The notes: generated by a model not told the origin, from the letters alone. Shown: positions 29,636 through 38,918, numbered from the stretch's first letter. The stretch is DNA of 64,000 nt from Paenibacillus aceti (GCF_003614185.1 NZ_KZ987724.1:2701733-2765732), one strand, 5' to 3'. A program made the numbers and translations.

Positions 29636-29668
29636 TGACTAAAAGTCTGTTTCGGTCATTCGGTCAAT
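29636..29668. promoter_or_regulatory. Candidate TetR operator
   Basis: Upstream of the regulator lie the near-palindrome TGACTAAAAGTC and, 6 bp further, two tandem copies of TTCGGTCA (TGACCGAA on the minus strand). Their spacing and location fit an autoregulatory operator, but the assignment rests on position and symmetry only. Confidence 0.4.
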
Positions 29669-29761
29669 TATCACTTTAACACGTTCTTAAAAGCATTGCA
29701 AGTCATTTTTTTCAGGTTTTTTCACCAATTTTCACGTCTTTTTTATCGTCTGTGTTAAATA

Positions 29762-30334
29762 TCACACTTGTATGCTAGCGATCTGCTCGTACATGGGCTG
29801 TCTATTCATTTGCGTACGGTAAATCACCAATGCATCTACTGTCCATGATCCAAATCGCGGGCGTAACTCTGTAATATCTGCTGCAAATCTGCTGCCTTCG
29901 CGATATTTACGAGCCAATGTAATATGCGGTCGATAAGGACGATCCTCTGGAATAAAACCGAGCTTTCTATTTTCCTGTGTTATGTTATTTTGCAGCTGCT
30001 GCAAACTCCGAATTTCCCCGTCTACTCCTGCCCAGAGCACTCTAGGCTGGTCCGGCCGTCCGAATGTCCCGCAGCTCCGGGCCTCGATAGAAAAAGGTCG
30101 TATTCCTGAGATGACCCGTTTTATTGCCGCGCCTATCTCATCCACTCTGTCTGGACTCGTATCGCCGAGAAATTGCATCGTAATATGATAATCTTCACGA
30201 TGCACCCATCTCTGAAACCTGAATTCCTCTCGTCGCTCGTCACACCAATCCGCAAGTGCAAGTTTAATATCTGTTGGAATCGGTACAGCAATAAAAATCC
30301 GCCATTTTTCTACATTTCCCACATTACTTAACAT
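29762..30334 (-). CDS. thpR: RNA 2',3'-cyclic phosphodiesterase (2H family)
   Basis: This 190-residue 2H phosphoesterase opens RNA 2',3'-cyclic phosphates. The two catalytic HxT motifs are YHITMQFLG (about residue 50) and PHITLARK (about residue 136). The N-terminus RIFIAVPIP is typical. The ATG at 30334 follows AAGGGATGTGATGTTTC. It stands alone between the TetR gene and a divergent chemotaxis receptor gene. Confidence 0.9.
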   Translation of the reverse strand: MLSNVGNVEKWRIFIAVPIPTDIKLALADWCDERREEFRFQRWVHREDYHITMQFLGDTSPDRVDEIGAAIKRVISGIRPFSIEARSCGTFGRPDQPRVLWAGVDGEIRSLQQLQNNITQENRKLGFIPEDRPYRPHITLARKYREGSRFAADITELRPRFGSWTVDALVIYRTQMNRQPMYEQIASIQV

Positions 30335-30492
30335 GAAACATCACATCCCTTGTGATTTTATGCGCAAAGTTTCGCTTTTCCGACACAAAGCAACAACATT
30401 ACTTATTATTCCGCGTACAATTCCTCATTATAATGTTGAATAGATGTGCCTCAAGTTCAAACAAAATTATCATATAGAGATAGGAGATACTT

Positions 30493-32187
30493 ATGGGATT
30501 TGCAAAAAAAATAACACTAGCCATCATCGCCCTGCTCGGCCTTGTCTGTGCTATAACCGGGGCATTCGGCTACCGTACGACCTACCGTCAGGTTGAGAAA
30601 TCGGTTGGGGTCGAGACGGTAGGCTGCGCGAATATTACGACAGGCTTAGTTGACCCTGCGGTTATCAAATTGCTGGCTCTAGGAGATGCGTCGAAGCTAA
30701 GCGAAGTAGAGCAGCAGTTAAACTGGACGGTCGATCATAAACCGCTATTCAAGGAAGCATTCATTCTGTCGCTGGATGGAAATATACTGGCTACGGATCA
30801 GCATTTGAAGCAGCGCGGCTACGCTGCGGGCGATGCCTTCTATTTCAGCCCGGCTGACCGGGATATGATTCAAGAGATGAAGCATTCTGTATACACGAAG
30901 GTCTATACATACGATGGAGAGAAGCTGTTGACGGGCTATGGCCCGATCTTCGAGGATAATGATCCGGGCAAAGCTATCGTCGGTTTGATGACCATCAATT
31001 TCGATGCATCTATTATTCATGAGAGAACCTGGGAGATTATCGCTCTGCCCTTTGCAGCAGGTGCTGTAGTATTCTTAATCGCTGCACTTGTCGTCTACTT
31101 CTTCATTCACCGCTTGATCCGTCCATTGGAGGAATTGTCGCTGCAAGTGAATCAGATCGCGAATGGAGATCTTACCATCACCCCTATGGTGCTGAATTCC
31201 AAGGATGAGGTAGGCAAGCTGTCACGAGACTTCGGCAATATGGTGACCAGTCTTCGCAACCTGATTACAGAGGTCAGCTCCACCTCAATGCAGGTGGCCT
31301 CCTCTTCTCAGCAATTGTCCGCTAGCGCAGAGCAGACGGGCAAAGCCAGTGAGCAGACGGTGAATATCACTCAGGAGCTGGCAGAAGGCGCAGAGAGACA
31401 GCTTCATAATTTGGAGCAGGGCTCAGACCGGCTGCATTCCATGTCAGCATCCACGAAGCAGATCGCCACTGTCATGGGGCATGTATCAGAGACAGCCGAG
31501 AGCTCTTCGGCAGCCGCCGGGCAAGGCGTGGAAGCGATTAAGCAGAGCGTTCAGCAGATGAATAAGATGGAGAATAAAATACATGAGCTGTCCGCCAATA
31601 TCACCGAGCTTGCTGGCCATTCGAAGGAAATTCAGAGTATTCTGGAGATCATTACGGCGATTGCCGAGGAAAGTAATCTGCTGGCGATCAATGCAGCGAT
31701 CGAAGCAGCCAGGGCAGGCGAATATGGCAGCGGCTTCGCTGTCGTCGCCAATTCAGTAGGTAAGCTGGCGGACCGTTCGGCCGAGTCTGTCAAGCAAATC
31801 GCTACGCTGGTGAACTTCATCATCACACAGATGGAAGTGACCGGGAAGACTATGGTTGAGACGGCTCGAGAGGTTGAGGTGAGCACGGCATTAGTGCGTA
31901 GCGCCGGGGCAACCTTCGGCCAGATCGATACAGAAGCCAACTCGACGGCAACGGCGATTAACAGTATTAGTGAAGCAGTGAAGGATCTCTCCTGTCAGAC
32001 CGAATTATTGGTGAGATCGCTGGAGGATATCGTGGAGGTCGCCAATAGCAATGTGGATGGAGCTCAAATGATGTCCGCCGCATCCCAGGAGCAGCTTGCT
32101 GCGATGGAAGAGGTTGACGCTTCGGCCAGCTTCCTGGCCAATTTATCGGATAAACTGCATAATCTGATCGAGAAATTCAAGATCTAA
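30493..32187 (+). CDS. Methyl-accepting chemotaxis protein
   Basis: This 564-residue receptor has an N-terminal membrane helix (residues about 8-27), an extracellular single-Cache-like sensor domain, a second helix near residues 180-204, a HAMP domain and a long signalling helix bundle. The highly conserved hairpin tip reads [20 protein letters not shown]. The ATG follows AGGAGATACTT. The ligand cannot be read from the sequence. No other chemotaxis gene is in the window. Confidence 0.95.
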   Translation: MGFAKKITLAIIALLGLVCAITGAFGYRTTYRQVEKSVGVETVGCANITTGLVDPAVIKLLALGDASKLSEVEQQLNWTVDHKPLFKEAFILSLDGNILATDQHLKQRGYAAGDAFYFSPADRDMIQEMKHSVYTKVYTYDGEKLLTGYGPIFEDNDPGKAIVGLMTINFDASIIHERTWEIIALPFAAGAVVFLIAALVVYFFIHRLIRPLEELSLQVNQIANGDLTITPMVLNSKDEVGKLSRDFGNMVTSLRNLITEVSSTSMQVASSSQQLSASAEQTGKASEQTVNITQELAEGAERQLHNLEQGSDRLHSMSASTKQIATVMGHVSETAESSSAAAGQGVEAIKQSVQQMNKMENKIHELSANITELAGHSKEIQSILEIITAIAEESNLLAINAAIEAARAGEYGSGFAVVANSVGKLADRSAESVKQIATLVNFIITQMEVTGKTMVETAREVEVSTALVRSAGATFGQIDTEANSTATAINSISEAVKDLSCQTELLVRSLEDIVEVANSNVDGAQMMSAASQEQLAAMEEVDASASFLANLSDKLHNLIEKFKI

Positions 32188-32191
32188 GCAA

Positions 32192-32242
32192 TAAGGGACT
32201 TGCCCGTGCTGCTCTAAGAGCGACGCACGAACAAGTCCCTTA
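32192..32242. terminator. Bidirectional terminator between chemotaxis receptor and dps genes
   Basis: TAAGGGACTTG with inner CGTGC pairs with GCACG and CAAGTCCCTTA, giving a long stem between convergent genes with A/T-rich flanks on both sides. Confidence 0.85.
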
Positions 32243-32261
32243 CTTTATTAAGTAACAATCA

Positions 32262-32705
32262 TTATTTGCCCAAGTATGCATTCAGCATCCAACGATGTTT
32301 CTCAAGCGTAGATACTACGCCCAGCAGCAAGTCGCTAGTTGCTTCGTCTCCCGCTTCTTCAGCGATGGACATGCCTTCACGCAGTTCCTTATCCAGCACT
32401 TCGAAGTCAGCTACAATGGCAGCGACCATATCATCAGGAGATTCATTGCCGGTAGCTTCCTTAATGCTTGCCAGTTCCAGAGATTCACGCAAGGTTGCCA
32501 CTGGCTTGCCACCGATCGAGAGTAGACGTTCTGCGATATCATCGATATATCCTGCAGCTTCATCATACAATTCTTCGAACTTAACATGCAAAGTGAAGAA
32601 GTTATGTCCTTTGACATACCAGTGGAAGTTGTGCAACTTCGTATACATGGTTGTCCAGTTTGCAATCAGAAGATTCATTTGTTTTTCCAAAGCTTGATTT
32701 GCCAT
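32262..32705 (-). CDS. dps: Dps-family ferritin-like DNA-protection protein
   Basis: This 147-residue protein would form a dodecameric cage that oxidises and stores iron. The ferroxidase residues lie in NFHWYVKGHNFFTLH and FEELYDEAAGYIDDIAERL (residues about 26-60). The ATG at 32705 follows GGAGGAACTCGAA. It shares a terminator with the convergent receptor gene. Confidence 0.94.
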   Translation of the reverse strand: MANQALEKQMNLLIANWTTMYTKLHNFHWYVKGHNFFTLHVKFEELYDEAAGYIDDIAERLLSIGGKPVATLRESLELASIKEATGNESPDDMVAAIVADFEVLDKELREGMSIAEEAGDEATSDLLLGVVSTLEKHRWMLNAYLGK

Positions 32706-32952
32706 TTCGAGTTCCTCCATTCATGATAAGAAATCTGTTTCATAGAAGCGAAATACTCGCAATGTGAAACATTTCTTTAAATTTAGACTAAATCTAAATC
32801 CTGTTTATATATTACCACTTCCTTCACCCAGTTGCAATGATTAAAAACATGAATATACAATGAAATTACAGAAAATCACGGCATGCGGCCTTCTGTGTCA
32901 ATCGCTTGATATTTCAAGTTTGCGTTGGAATGGATACTCTTATACACAAAAA

Positions 32953-32976
32953 GAGCCAGCACCTTCATGCCAGCTC
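32953..32976 (-). terminator. Terminator after DivIVA/GpsB-like gene
   Basis: On the minus strand GAGCTGGCA pairs with TGCTGGCTC (two G-U pairs) and TTTTTGTG follows, eight bases past the stop codon. Confidence 0.7.
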
Positions 32977-32983
32977 CCTATTC

Positions 32984-33376
32984 TTACTTCAGACCACCAT
33001 TAATAAATTGCTTAAAATGCTCCAGACTGCGTTCCAATTGGCGGATTCCGTCATCGACGAGACGGCGATCTACCGCGTTCTCCATATCTGGCTGCGGCTT
33101 CCGGGCAGTCATTGCCATTATCTTCTTCTCTTCTTCCCAATGGGCCTGCCTGCGCTGGATTTCTTTATATTTGTCCAGCAAATCCGTGATAATATCGTAG
33201 AACCGCTCATAATCAATGATGATATCGTCCAGGAAACGGTCCACTTCTTCCTTCTCATAACCCCGCATTTTTACATCAAAGTCTTTCTCGTGAATGGTTA
33301 GCGCATCCAGTTTAATGCCAAGCTGCTTGTACAGACTCTTCTGATCCTCCAGCTTGCGCGCATAATCATCCTGCAT
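32984..33376 (-). CDS. DivIVA/GpsB-family cell-division protein
   Basis: This 130-residue protein has the DivIVA N-terminal domain: a KDFDVKMRGYEKEEVDRFLDD-type segment (residues about 32-52) followed by coiled coil and a C-terminal helix. Members bind the membrane and coordinate peptidoglycan synthesis at the division site. The length lies between GpsB (about 100) and full DivIVA (about 165 or more), so the exact subfamily is open. It stands alone. Confidence 0.85.
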   Translation of the reverse strand: MQDDYARKLEDQKSLYKQLGIKLDALTIHEKDFDVKMRGYEKEEVDRFLDDIIIDYERFYDIITDLLDKYKEIQRRQAHWEEEKKIMAMTARKPQPDMENAVDRRLVDDGIRQLERSLEHFKQFINGGLK

Positions 33377-33591
33377 CAGTATCCCTCCATACCCAAAGGC
33401 TTGCTAATCTCTTCAGACATTACTTCATCAACCTTATCGGTTATCGGTGCTGAAAACCGATCTATTCGAACATGCATTTTAAAGATACCATATTTACATT
33501 CAATTATCGACTTTTCGCTATGGCTCTCAAGTATTATTTTATGAGAATATTCCTAAAAAAAGAACACCCCTGGCAGGTGCTCCAATATAGT

Positions 33592-33792
33592 CTATGATTT
33601 ATTCGATTCTTGAACCGGCTTGGCCTCTTGCGGACTCTCATCTATGAAGTCGCCTCGTGCTCCCTTTCTGAACTCTTTCAGCATTGTACCGAAGCTGCGC
33701 CCCAATTCCGGAAGCTTACTCGGCCCAAACAACAACAATGCCGCGATGACCACCAAGAGCAGATGTGACGGGCGCAAAAAATTCTCAAGCAC
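33592..33792 (-). CDS. Second TatA/TatE translocase subunit
   Basis: This is a single-span TatA-like protein of about 66 residues with the FGPSKLPELGRSFG amphipathic motif and an acidic tail. The ATG/GTG choice matters: a GTG at 33801 touches the GGAGGA site, while a GTG at 33792 has ten bases of spacing and is preferred. It has no TatC neighbour and would work with the TatC at 2227 or another copy. Confidence 0.88.
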   Translation of the reverse strand: MLENFLRPSHLLLVVIAALLLFGPSKLPELGRSFGTMLKEFRKGARGDFIDESPQEAKPVQESNKS

Positions 33793-33971
33793 ATTTATCA
33801 CTCCTCCGGTATATCTTATTGAAGATTATACTACTATATTCTCCAAAATGGGAACTATTATTGTAAAAAATCCAAAGATTAGTCCCCAGTCTCATCCAAG
33901 GACAGTACAAGAACCAATCTGGGCTCCTGGGCATATGCTGTGGCATCAAGCCATATAAAGGAGCGAATCTC

Positions 33972-34583
33972 ATGGATTCATACAGCCTAACTGCTATTGT
34001 CATCATCGGCCTGGCCTCAAATCTGGATAATGCCGGTGTAGGCATTGCTTACGGTGTCAGGAAAATTCGCATCCCCTGGTACTCTAACCTGACCATCGCC
34101 TTCGTCTCTTTTCTGGCCACTCTGCTCTCGGGTCTGTTCGGAAATTGGCTCTCGGTGTGGGTTCAACCCTGGATTGGGCAAATGATCGGAACGGTCGTCA
34201 TCGTCGGGGTGGGGATCTGGGTCATGCTGCAGCCTTATCTGGAAAAGAAGCCCGTCCAGCACGACAATGATACCAATGCGCTTACCCGATTACTGCGCAA
34301 CCCTGAAGAAGCTGACAAGGACAGCTCTCAATCGATCAGTCTGGGCGAATCGCTGCTGCTCGGGATCGCGCTGGCCATGAATGCACTGGCCGGGGGATTC
34401 AATGCCGGCATTACCCGCATCAGCATATGGGGTACCTCTCTGTCCGTAGGCTTATTCAGCTTCATTCTGCTCGCCATCTGCGCTGGCTTCGGTGAGAAGT
34501 TCGCCGCTGAGAAGTTCGGTAACCGAGCTACGGTCATATCGGGATTACTGCTAATCCTGATCGGCCTGCACCAGCTCTTCTGA
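33972..34583 (+). CDS. ytaF: Sporulation membrane protein YtaF (MntP-like)
   Basis: This 203-residue protein has about six membrane helices in two related halves, each beginning with a conserved Asp/Asn-containing helix (LASNLDNAGVGIAYG and LAMNALAGGFNAGI). This is the pattern of the YtaF/MntP family, in which MntP exports manganese. The ATG follows AAAGGAGCGAATCTC. YtaF genes are common in spore formers; the exact role is unclear. Confidence 0.88.
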   Translation: MDSYSLTAIVIIGLASNLDNAGVGIAYGVRKIRIPWYSNLTIAFVSFLATLLSGLFGNWLSVWVQPWIGQMIGTVVIVGVGIWVMLQPYLEKKPVQHDNDTNALTRLLRNPEEADKDSSQSISLGESLLLGIALAMNALAGGFNAGITRISIWGTSLSVGLFSFILLAICAGFGEKFAAEKFGNRATVISGLLLILIGLHQLF

Positions 34584-34831
34584 ATCCATGCTTGCTGCCG
34601 CTCCTTCCCCAGGCTATCTGGACAAGATGAAATACGGACGGAGGGCAGCAAACAGTTCAACTATGGTTATAGTACAATCACATACATACAAATATAGGTT
34701 ACTATAAGTTACACTTTTTACCCTGCACTGCGCCCTTTCGATCCCTTAGTAGCACCATTCGCCCACATTCGGCCATAATTCGCACCGCTTCTTCACACAG
34801 TTTCTTCGCACAGCTTCCCCCTGTCTCGCGA

Positions 34832-35018
34832 AAATTCCTGCAAATATGCAGGCTTTCGTCTCAAAAACCTCTTTTCTTAGTAAATTCCTGCAAATATGCA
34901 GGTTTTCCCCTCGTTTTCCTGGAAATCAGACTTGTCTAGAGAAAATAACTGCATTTTCGCAGGAATTTGCCATTTGGGGTCGAAATACTTGCGAAATAAC
35001 TGCATTTTTGCAGGTTAT
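34832..35018. repeat. Family C intergenic repeat (TGCAG-based)
   Basis: Two forward copies of AAATTCCTGCAAATATGCAGG start at 34832 and 34882. Two related units, AAATAACTGCATTTTCGCAGG and AAATAACTGCATTTTTGCAGG, start at 34943 and 34994. The 50-bp spacing and two-plus-two layout match family A, which follows directly at 35089. It lies in the 783-bp gap after ytaF. Confidence 0.85.
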
Positions 35019-35088
35019 TAGGTTGTTGATAAACGTATGTCTTGTAGAACGCCAACCGTGTTGCCCAAAACGCGATTGCCCAAAATTA

Positions 35089-35273
35089 TAACGAAACTAG
35101 GTAACGCTATTTTCCTCTAAAAGGGCGATTTACAAATCTAACGAAACTGGGTAACGCTATTGTGGCAAATAAGGGGCTTGATAGCGGCTTTTTACCCAAA
35201 TAGCGATATGGAGTTTCGTTAGATTCCAGTTGGGGATGATTTCGCGAAAATAAAGATATGGAGTTTCGTTAGA
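35089..35273. repeat. Family A intergenic repeat, copy 3
   Basis: Forward motifs TAACGAAACt start at 35089 and 35139. Inverted motifs ending GAGTTTCGTTAG lie at 35198-35222 and 35248-35272. The copy adjoins the family C block and ends about 95 bp before the ComQ-like gene. Confidence 0.85.
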
Positions 35274-35366
35274 ATTCAGGGAGGCTCGCTTTTGCTCTTT
35301 TCAACAACCTGATCTTTTCGACTTTTCAAAACAATGAACTCAACTATGATGCAAGGAGAGGTTAAA

Positions 35367-36308
35367 TTGAAGTGGCTTACTAATTTTGAAGAAAATTTGG
35401 AGCTTGTCTTTTCGCGGGCGGAATCCATATTGGCGACTTTTCCCGACCTTTTCAGGAATCCTGCACTTCTATACCTGGACAAGTTCCATCCGTTGAAGGA
35501 GAATCGCTCCAAGAACTATATATGTTACCTGCTCCCCTTCTGGCTCAACGAAGAAATCCCCATCAGCCTGACGGAGGTTCAGCGAATTACTACCGCTAAT
35601 ATCATGGGTATGCTGTACTATCACCTAATTGACGAAGCGATGGACAACCCGGCCCAAGTATCTAAACAACAGCTCCCTCTGGCTCAGCTTATCCACTCGG
35701 AACTTATCAGATCCTATAGCGGCCTGTTCCCTGCTTCATCCCCATTCTGGACATATTATGATAAGTATATTAATGAATGGGCCCATGCGGTAACGTATGA
35801 GAATGAACAGGATTTCTTCCATGAGAATCCCGTCCGCATAGGACATAAGGCGGCGCCCGTGAAATTATCGATCGTTGCAGTAATGCTTCTGTCGGGACGT
35901 GAATCGCTTATCTCTCAATTGGAAGACGCTGTCGATCTAGTGCTCGTGACATTGCAATTGCTGGACGATTGGCAGGACTGGGAGAAAGATCTTAGTGAAG
36001 GAAGCTACAATTGTCTCGTGTCCTTGGTACAAGCGGAGCTGAATTTACAGGAGCGTCGGCCTACGGTTGAGGAGATGAAGCAAGGCATCTATGTGAAAGG
36101 ATATTTGCTCAGATATAGCAAAAAGGCGGATGCCAATCACCACGCCCTATTTAATATCAGTTCCAGCTTCCCGCTCCTCTATGAATTTCACGCTTATCTC
36201 TGCAATCAACTAGAAGAGGGGGCTCAGCAAATTGAAAAAGATCGCAACACATTACAGCGTGGCGGCCTCGAATACTTGCTCTCTCAACAAATGACTAAAG
36301 GTAGATAG
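35367..36308 (+). CDS. ComQ-like class I isoprenoid-synthase-fold protein
   Basis: This 313-residue protein has two Asp-rich motifs in the positions expected of trans-prenyl synthases: YHLIDEAMDNP (about residue 87) and LQLLDDWQDWEKD (about residue 201). It is close in size to ComQ, which prenylates a Trp in the ComX pheromone, and shorter on N-terminal motifs than housekeeping farnesyl synthases; overall similarity to either cannot be measured by eye. A TTG at 35367 is preferred because AAGGAGAGG lies upstream. The peptide gene that ends in Trp-Gly-Ser starts 82 bp downstream. A role in peptide prenylation is inferred from this context. Confidence 0.7.
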   Translation: MKWLTNFEENLELVFSRAESILATFPDLFRNPALLYLDKFHPLKENRSKNYICYLLPFWLNEEIPISLTEVQRITTANIMGMLYYHLIDEAMDNPAQVSKQQLPLAQLIHSELIRSYSGLFPASSPFWTYYDKYINEWAHAVTYENEQDFFHENPVRIGHKAAPVKLSIVAVMLLSGRESLISQLEDAVDLVLVTLQLLDDWQDWEKDLSEGSYNCLVSLVQAELNLQERRPTVEEMKQGIYVKGYLLRYSKKADANHHALFNISSSFPLLYEFHAYLCNQLEEGAQQIEKDRNTLQRGGLEYLLSQQMTKGR

Positions 36309-36341
36309 TATCACTAGTTAATAGATTTGCTATATGTTCCA

Positions 36342-36350
36342 TGCTATACT
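36342..36350 (+). promoter_or_regulatory. Extended -10 promoter of the peptide gene
   Basis: TGCTATACT has the TGn extension and a good -10 hexamer, 41 bp before the peptide ATG and 33 bp after the upstream stop codon. No clear -35 was found, as is common for extended -10 promoters. Confidence 0.5.
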
Positions 36351-36390
36351 AAGTAGGAAAATTTAACTATCTGTGAAAGGGTGATTATCT

Positions 36391-36639
36391 ATGACATCAG
36401 GATCCGTTCTTCAAAGTCAGGTAATTCAACGCGCATGGCAAGACCCCGATTTCAAGGCACGATTACTTAGCAACCCGAAAGCAGCTATTCAAGAAGTGCT
36501 TGGTGTGATTCTTCCGGATCATATTAAAGTAACGACCGTTGAAGAGAAGTCTAATGAATTGTATTTCGTTCTGCCACCTGAGCCGGCAGATGTCATGCAA
36601 TCAGATGAAATCAAACCTAACGCAGTCTGGGGATCGTAA
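36391..36639 (+). CDS. NHLP-leader peptide precursor ending in Trp-Gly-Ser
   Basis: This 82-residue peptide contains a nitrile-hydratase-alpha-like leader (NHLP): QVIQRAWQDPDFKARLLSNP, then an ALG-type middle (EVLGVILPDHIKV) and a beta-rich end through ELYFVLPP (residue about 66). A short Asp/Pro/Glu tail follows and ends NAVWGS. NHLP leaders direct modification of ribosomal peptides. The Trp third from the end mirrors the ComX form that ends WGD. The ATG follows AAAGGGTGATTATCT. No Gly-Gly cleavage site or transporter is nearby. Calling the tail a prenylated core is inference. Confidence 0.72.
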   Translation: MTSGSVLQSQVIQRAWQDPDFKARLLSNPKAAIQEVLGVILPDHIKVTTVEEKSNELYFVLPPEPADVMQSDEIKPNAVWGS

Positions 36640-36690
36640 AATAAAAGTTGAGCAATAAAGGAGAATCCGAGGCCGTCGTAATTGCTACCT

Positions 36691-38580
36691 TCAAACTTTA
36701 ATTGCTGGGAAGCAAATACGCACCTCGGTTCCAACTCCTTTTGTGCTTGTAAATGAAATTTCCCCCTTCATAATCTCGATAATTCGGAAAGTAACCATCA
36801 GCCCAAGCCCCGTGCCCTTTGTCTTATTCGAGAAATAGGGCTCGCCCAGACGTTCTAGCACTTCGGGTTCCATCCCCTCACCGTCATCCTTTACATAAAT
36901 AAATACCTTTCCATTCTCCCCATGGGCCCAAATCTCAATCTCCCCTTCTCCTTCCAGCGCCTCGATACTGTTCTTGATAATATTGATGAAGGCTTGCTTG
37001 AATTTCGAAGAACTCCCCTTAATATATAGGTCACTTGGAATATGAACTGTGATCTTCCCACCTTGCAAATTCACCAATGGCATGAGGATCCCTTCGATAT
37101 GAATAAACTCCTCCAATACGTTAAGAGTCGTAACCTTTCCGACTTCTGGTTTAGCAAAGGTCAGAAAATCAGTGATAATAGTAGCTGCTCGATCCAATTC
37201 ATCCAAGGCCAGATTCAAATACAATTGATTTGAGGTCGTTTTCTTCTCGACTAGTAACTGTAGGAACCCACGTGTTACTTGTAGAGGATTACGCACCTCA
37301 TGCGCAACAGAGGCTGCCAACTCACTTATGATCTCCATTTTCTCGGAGCGTTGTAATTCATTATTGAACATCTCTAATTGTCTCGAATACTCTACAACTT
37401 GCTCATGGTTACGAGCAAAACGTTTAGCCATAATAACTATAAGTGATATAAGGAAGCTAACCACTCCCCATTTCCACAAGAACAAATCATAATATTCTCC
37501 TCGGAAATAGAACCAAAACAACTCACCGAGCCCCAAAACAGAGAAAATCGCAAATCCAAATGAGAAAATAAGAGCTTCTTTACTCCCTTTAATCGAGTAT
37601 GAAATTGCAGTAACGATTAAAAGAATAAATTGCACCATCATTATGAGACCAAGTAACGTTGCCGAAGCAAACCTATAAAGATAATAAATATGATTATTGA
37701 CATTTGAATTAATCACCATTAAAACTATACAGACCAATGAGTAGACTACCTGGAAATTTCGAAATTTATGAATAATCGACCGATAGCCACTCCCTATAAC
37801 CTTTTCAAAGAAATAAGTAAACGAAGGCAATAATAGGAACAAGGATAAATCAAATAAAGCCACATATATACTGCCGTACTCGCCGTATATCGAATATATG
37901 AATGAAGAATATGTAATTATAATAATACCTGAAGATAGAATAACTAAGCATAGTGCTATCCAACTAGATGCGTAATCCGAATTAAGAAAAATAGCGCAAA
38001 TAAACATAGTAAATGCGATGAACAATAGGCTACTGCCAATTATAAAGTCGGTTAAACTATTCTTGACATACATATTATGTAAATCATGATAATTACCTAC
38101 ATAGATTTCACTTTGGATACCTATTCTGAACGGTGATTTAATACCAAGGTATATTGGTTCTCTATTATTGATCGAATCAAATGGCAATAGTATGACATTA
38201 ATACCATAGTTATACTCTCTATGAGATTCATAGATATTCTGGTTACCCTGTTTGATGATAATATCATCACCATAAATCTTCTTGAAAAGTAATGCGTTCG
38301 CTCCAGAACTTGCTGATGCCTCTATCTTGACCCATTGAGAAACAGCATCAGCAGGTCTCTCTATGGCCCTATCATCCGCCCTTACATGGAACCACCCCTT
38401 CTCATTCTCAAGTTGCTCCATAGTCATTTTCGGATCGAAATGATCCATCCATAGAATCTGCCACTCATCAATCGTCTGCTCTGCACTATTTTTATTATTT
38501 TTGCTTTCTATGAAGAAGACACCGAAGGTTGCCACCAACACAACAAAAACAGTAGCTAAAACTCTTACAAAACCTTTCAT
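36691..38580 (-). CDS. Membrane sensor histidine kinase
   Basis: This 629-residue kinase has an N-terminal helix (about residues 4-23), an extracellular domain of about 140 residues, seven or so membrane helices, a coiled linker, a HisKA domain with the phospho-acceptor in VAHEVRNPLQ, and a HATPase domain (IIKNSIEAL, DDGEGM, GTGLGLMV). The membrane layout resembles 7TMR-DISM sensors. The ATG at 38580 follows GAGGTGCTGGG. It converges on the peptide gene, 51 bp away. No response regulator is adjacent. A receptor role for the peptide is possible but unproven. Confidence 0.88.
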   Translation of the reverse strand: MKGFVRVLATVFVVLVATFGVFFIESKNNKNSAEQTIDEWQILWMDHFDPKMTMEQLENEKGWFHVRADDRAIERPADAVSQWVKIEASASSGANALLFKKIYGDDIIIKQGNQNIYESHREYNYGINVILLPFDSINNREPIYLGIKSPFRIGIQSEIYVGNYHDLHNMYVKNSLTDFIIGSSLLFIAFTMFICAIFLNSDYASSWIALCLVILSSGIIIITYSSFIYSIYGEYGSIYVALFDLSLFLLLPSFTYFFEKVIGSGYRSIIHKFRNFQVVYSLVCIVLMVINSNVNNHIYYLYRFASATLLGLIMMVQFILLIVTAISYSIKGSKEALIFSFGFAIFSVLGLGELFWFYFRGEYYDLFLWKWGVVSFLISLIVIMAKRFARNHEQVVEYSRQLEMFNNELQRSEKMEIISELAASVAHEVRNPLQVTRGFLQLLVEKKTTSNQLYLNLALDELDRAATIITDFLTFAKPEVGKVTTLNVLEEFIHIEGILMPLVNLQGGKITVHIPSDLYIKGSSSKFKQAFINIIKNSIEALEGEGEIEIWAHGENGKVFIYVKDDGEGMEPEVLERLGEPYFSNKTKGTGLGLMVTFRIIEIMKGEISFTSTKGVGTEVRICFPAIKV

Positions 38581-38687
38581 CCCAGCACCTCTACTACTAA
38601 ATTCACTAGCTACCATGTCACAATATAGAATTCGATACTTTTCACGCCAAACCTTCTATTATCTGGGGAAATATAAGTATTAAATCT

Positions 38688-38918
38688 GCAGGACATCAAA
38701 GTGTAACAAACAAAACCATTTTAACGTGTATGCCATATTTAATCCATGAATACTTCTGCCAATTCCCAATAAACTCATCTGGATAGTAATAGTTATGAAA
38801 AGCCAACTTTTAAAGGAGGGTATAAACTAAGCAGCTTTCGAAGAATAGAATATTCGGATATCCAATATATAACAGACAAAACCATTTTAACGTTATTAGC
38901 ACATTTAATCCATGAATA
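38688..38918. repeat. Diverged 49-bp direct repeat upstream of the kinase gene
   Basis: Copies at 38704-38752 and 38870-38918 share most of ACAAAACCATTTTAACGT...and ATTTAATCCATGAATA. Weaker similarity extends on both sides, including a GGAYATCnAA stretch 15 bp before each, which suggests a duplicated unit of about 166 bp. They fill much of the 553-bp gap 38581-39133, where no gene was found. Confidence 0.7.

Noticed and set aside
30360-30480. SigD-type motility promoter before the chemotaxis receptor
   Set aside because: A CAAA and a CCGACA can be found but the spacing is about 11 bp rather than 15.
36691-38580. Kinase as a ComP orthologue
   Set aside because: It carries a HisKA domain with HEVRNP and an extracellular domain before seven helices, not the HisKA_3 type of ComP.
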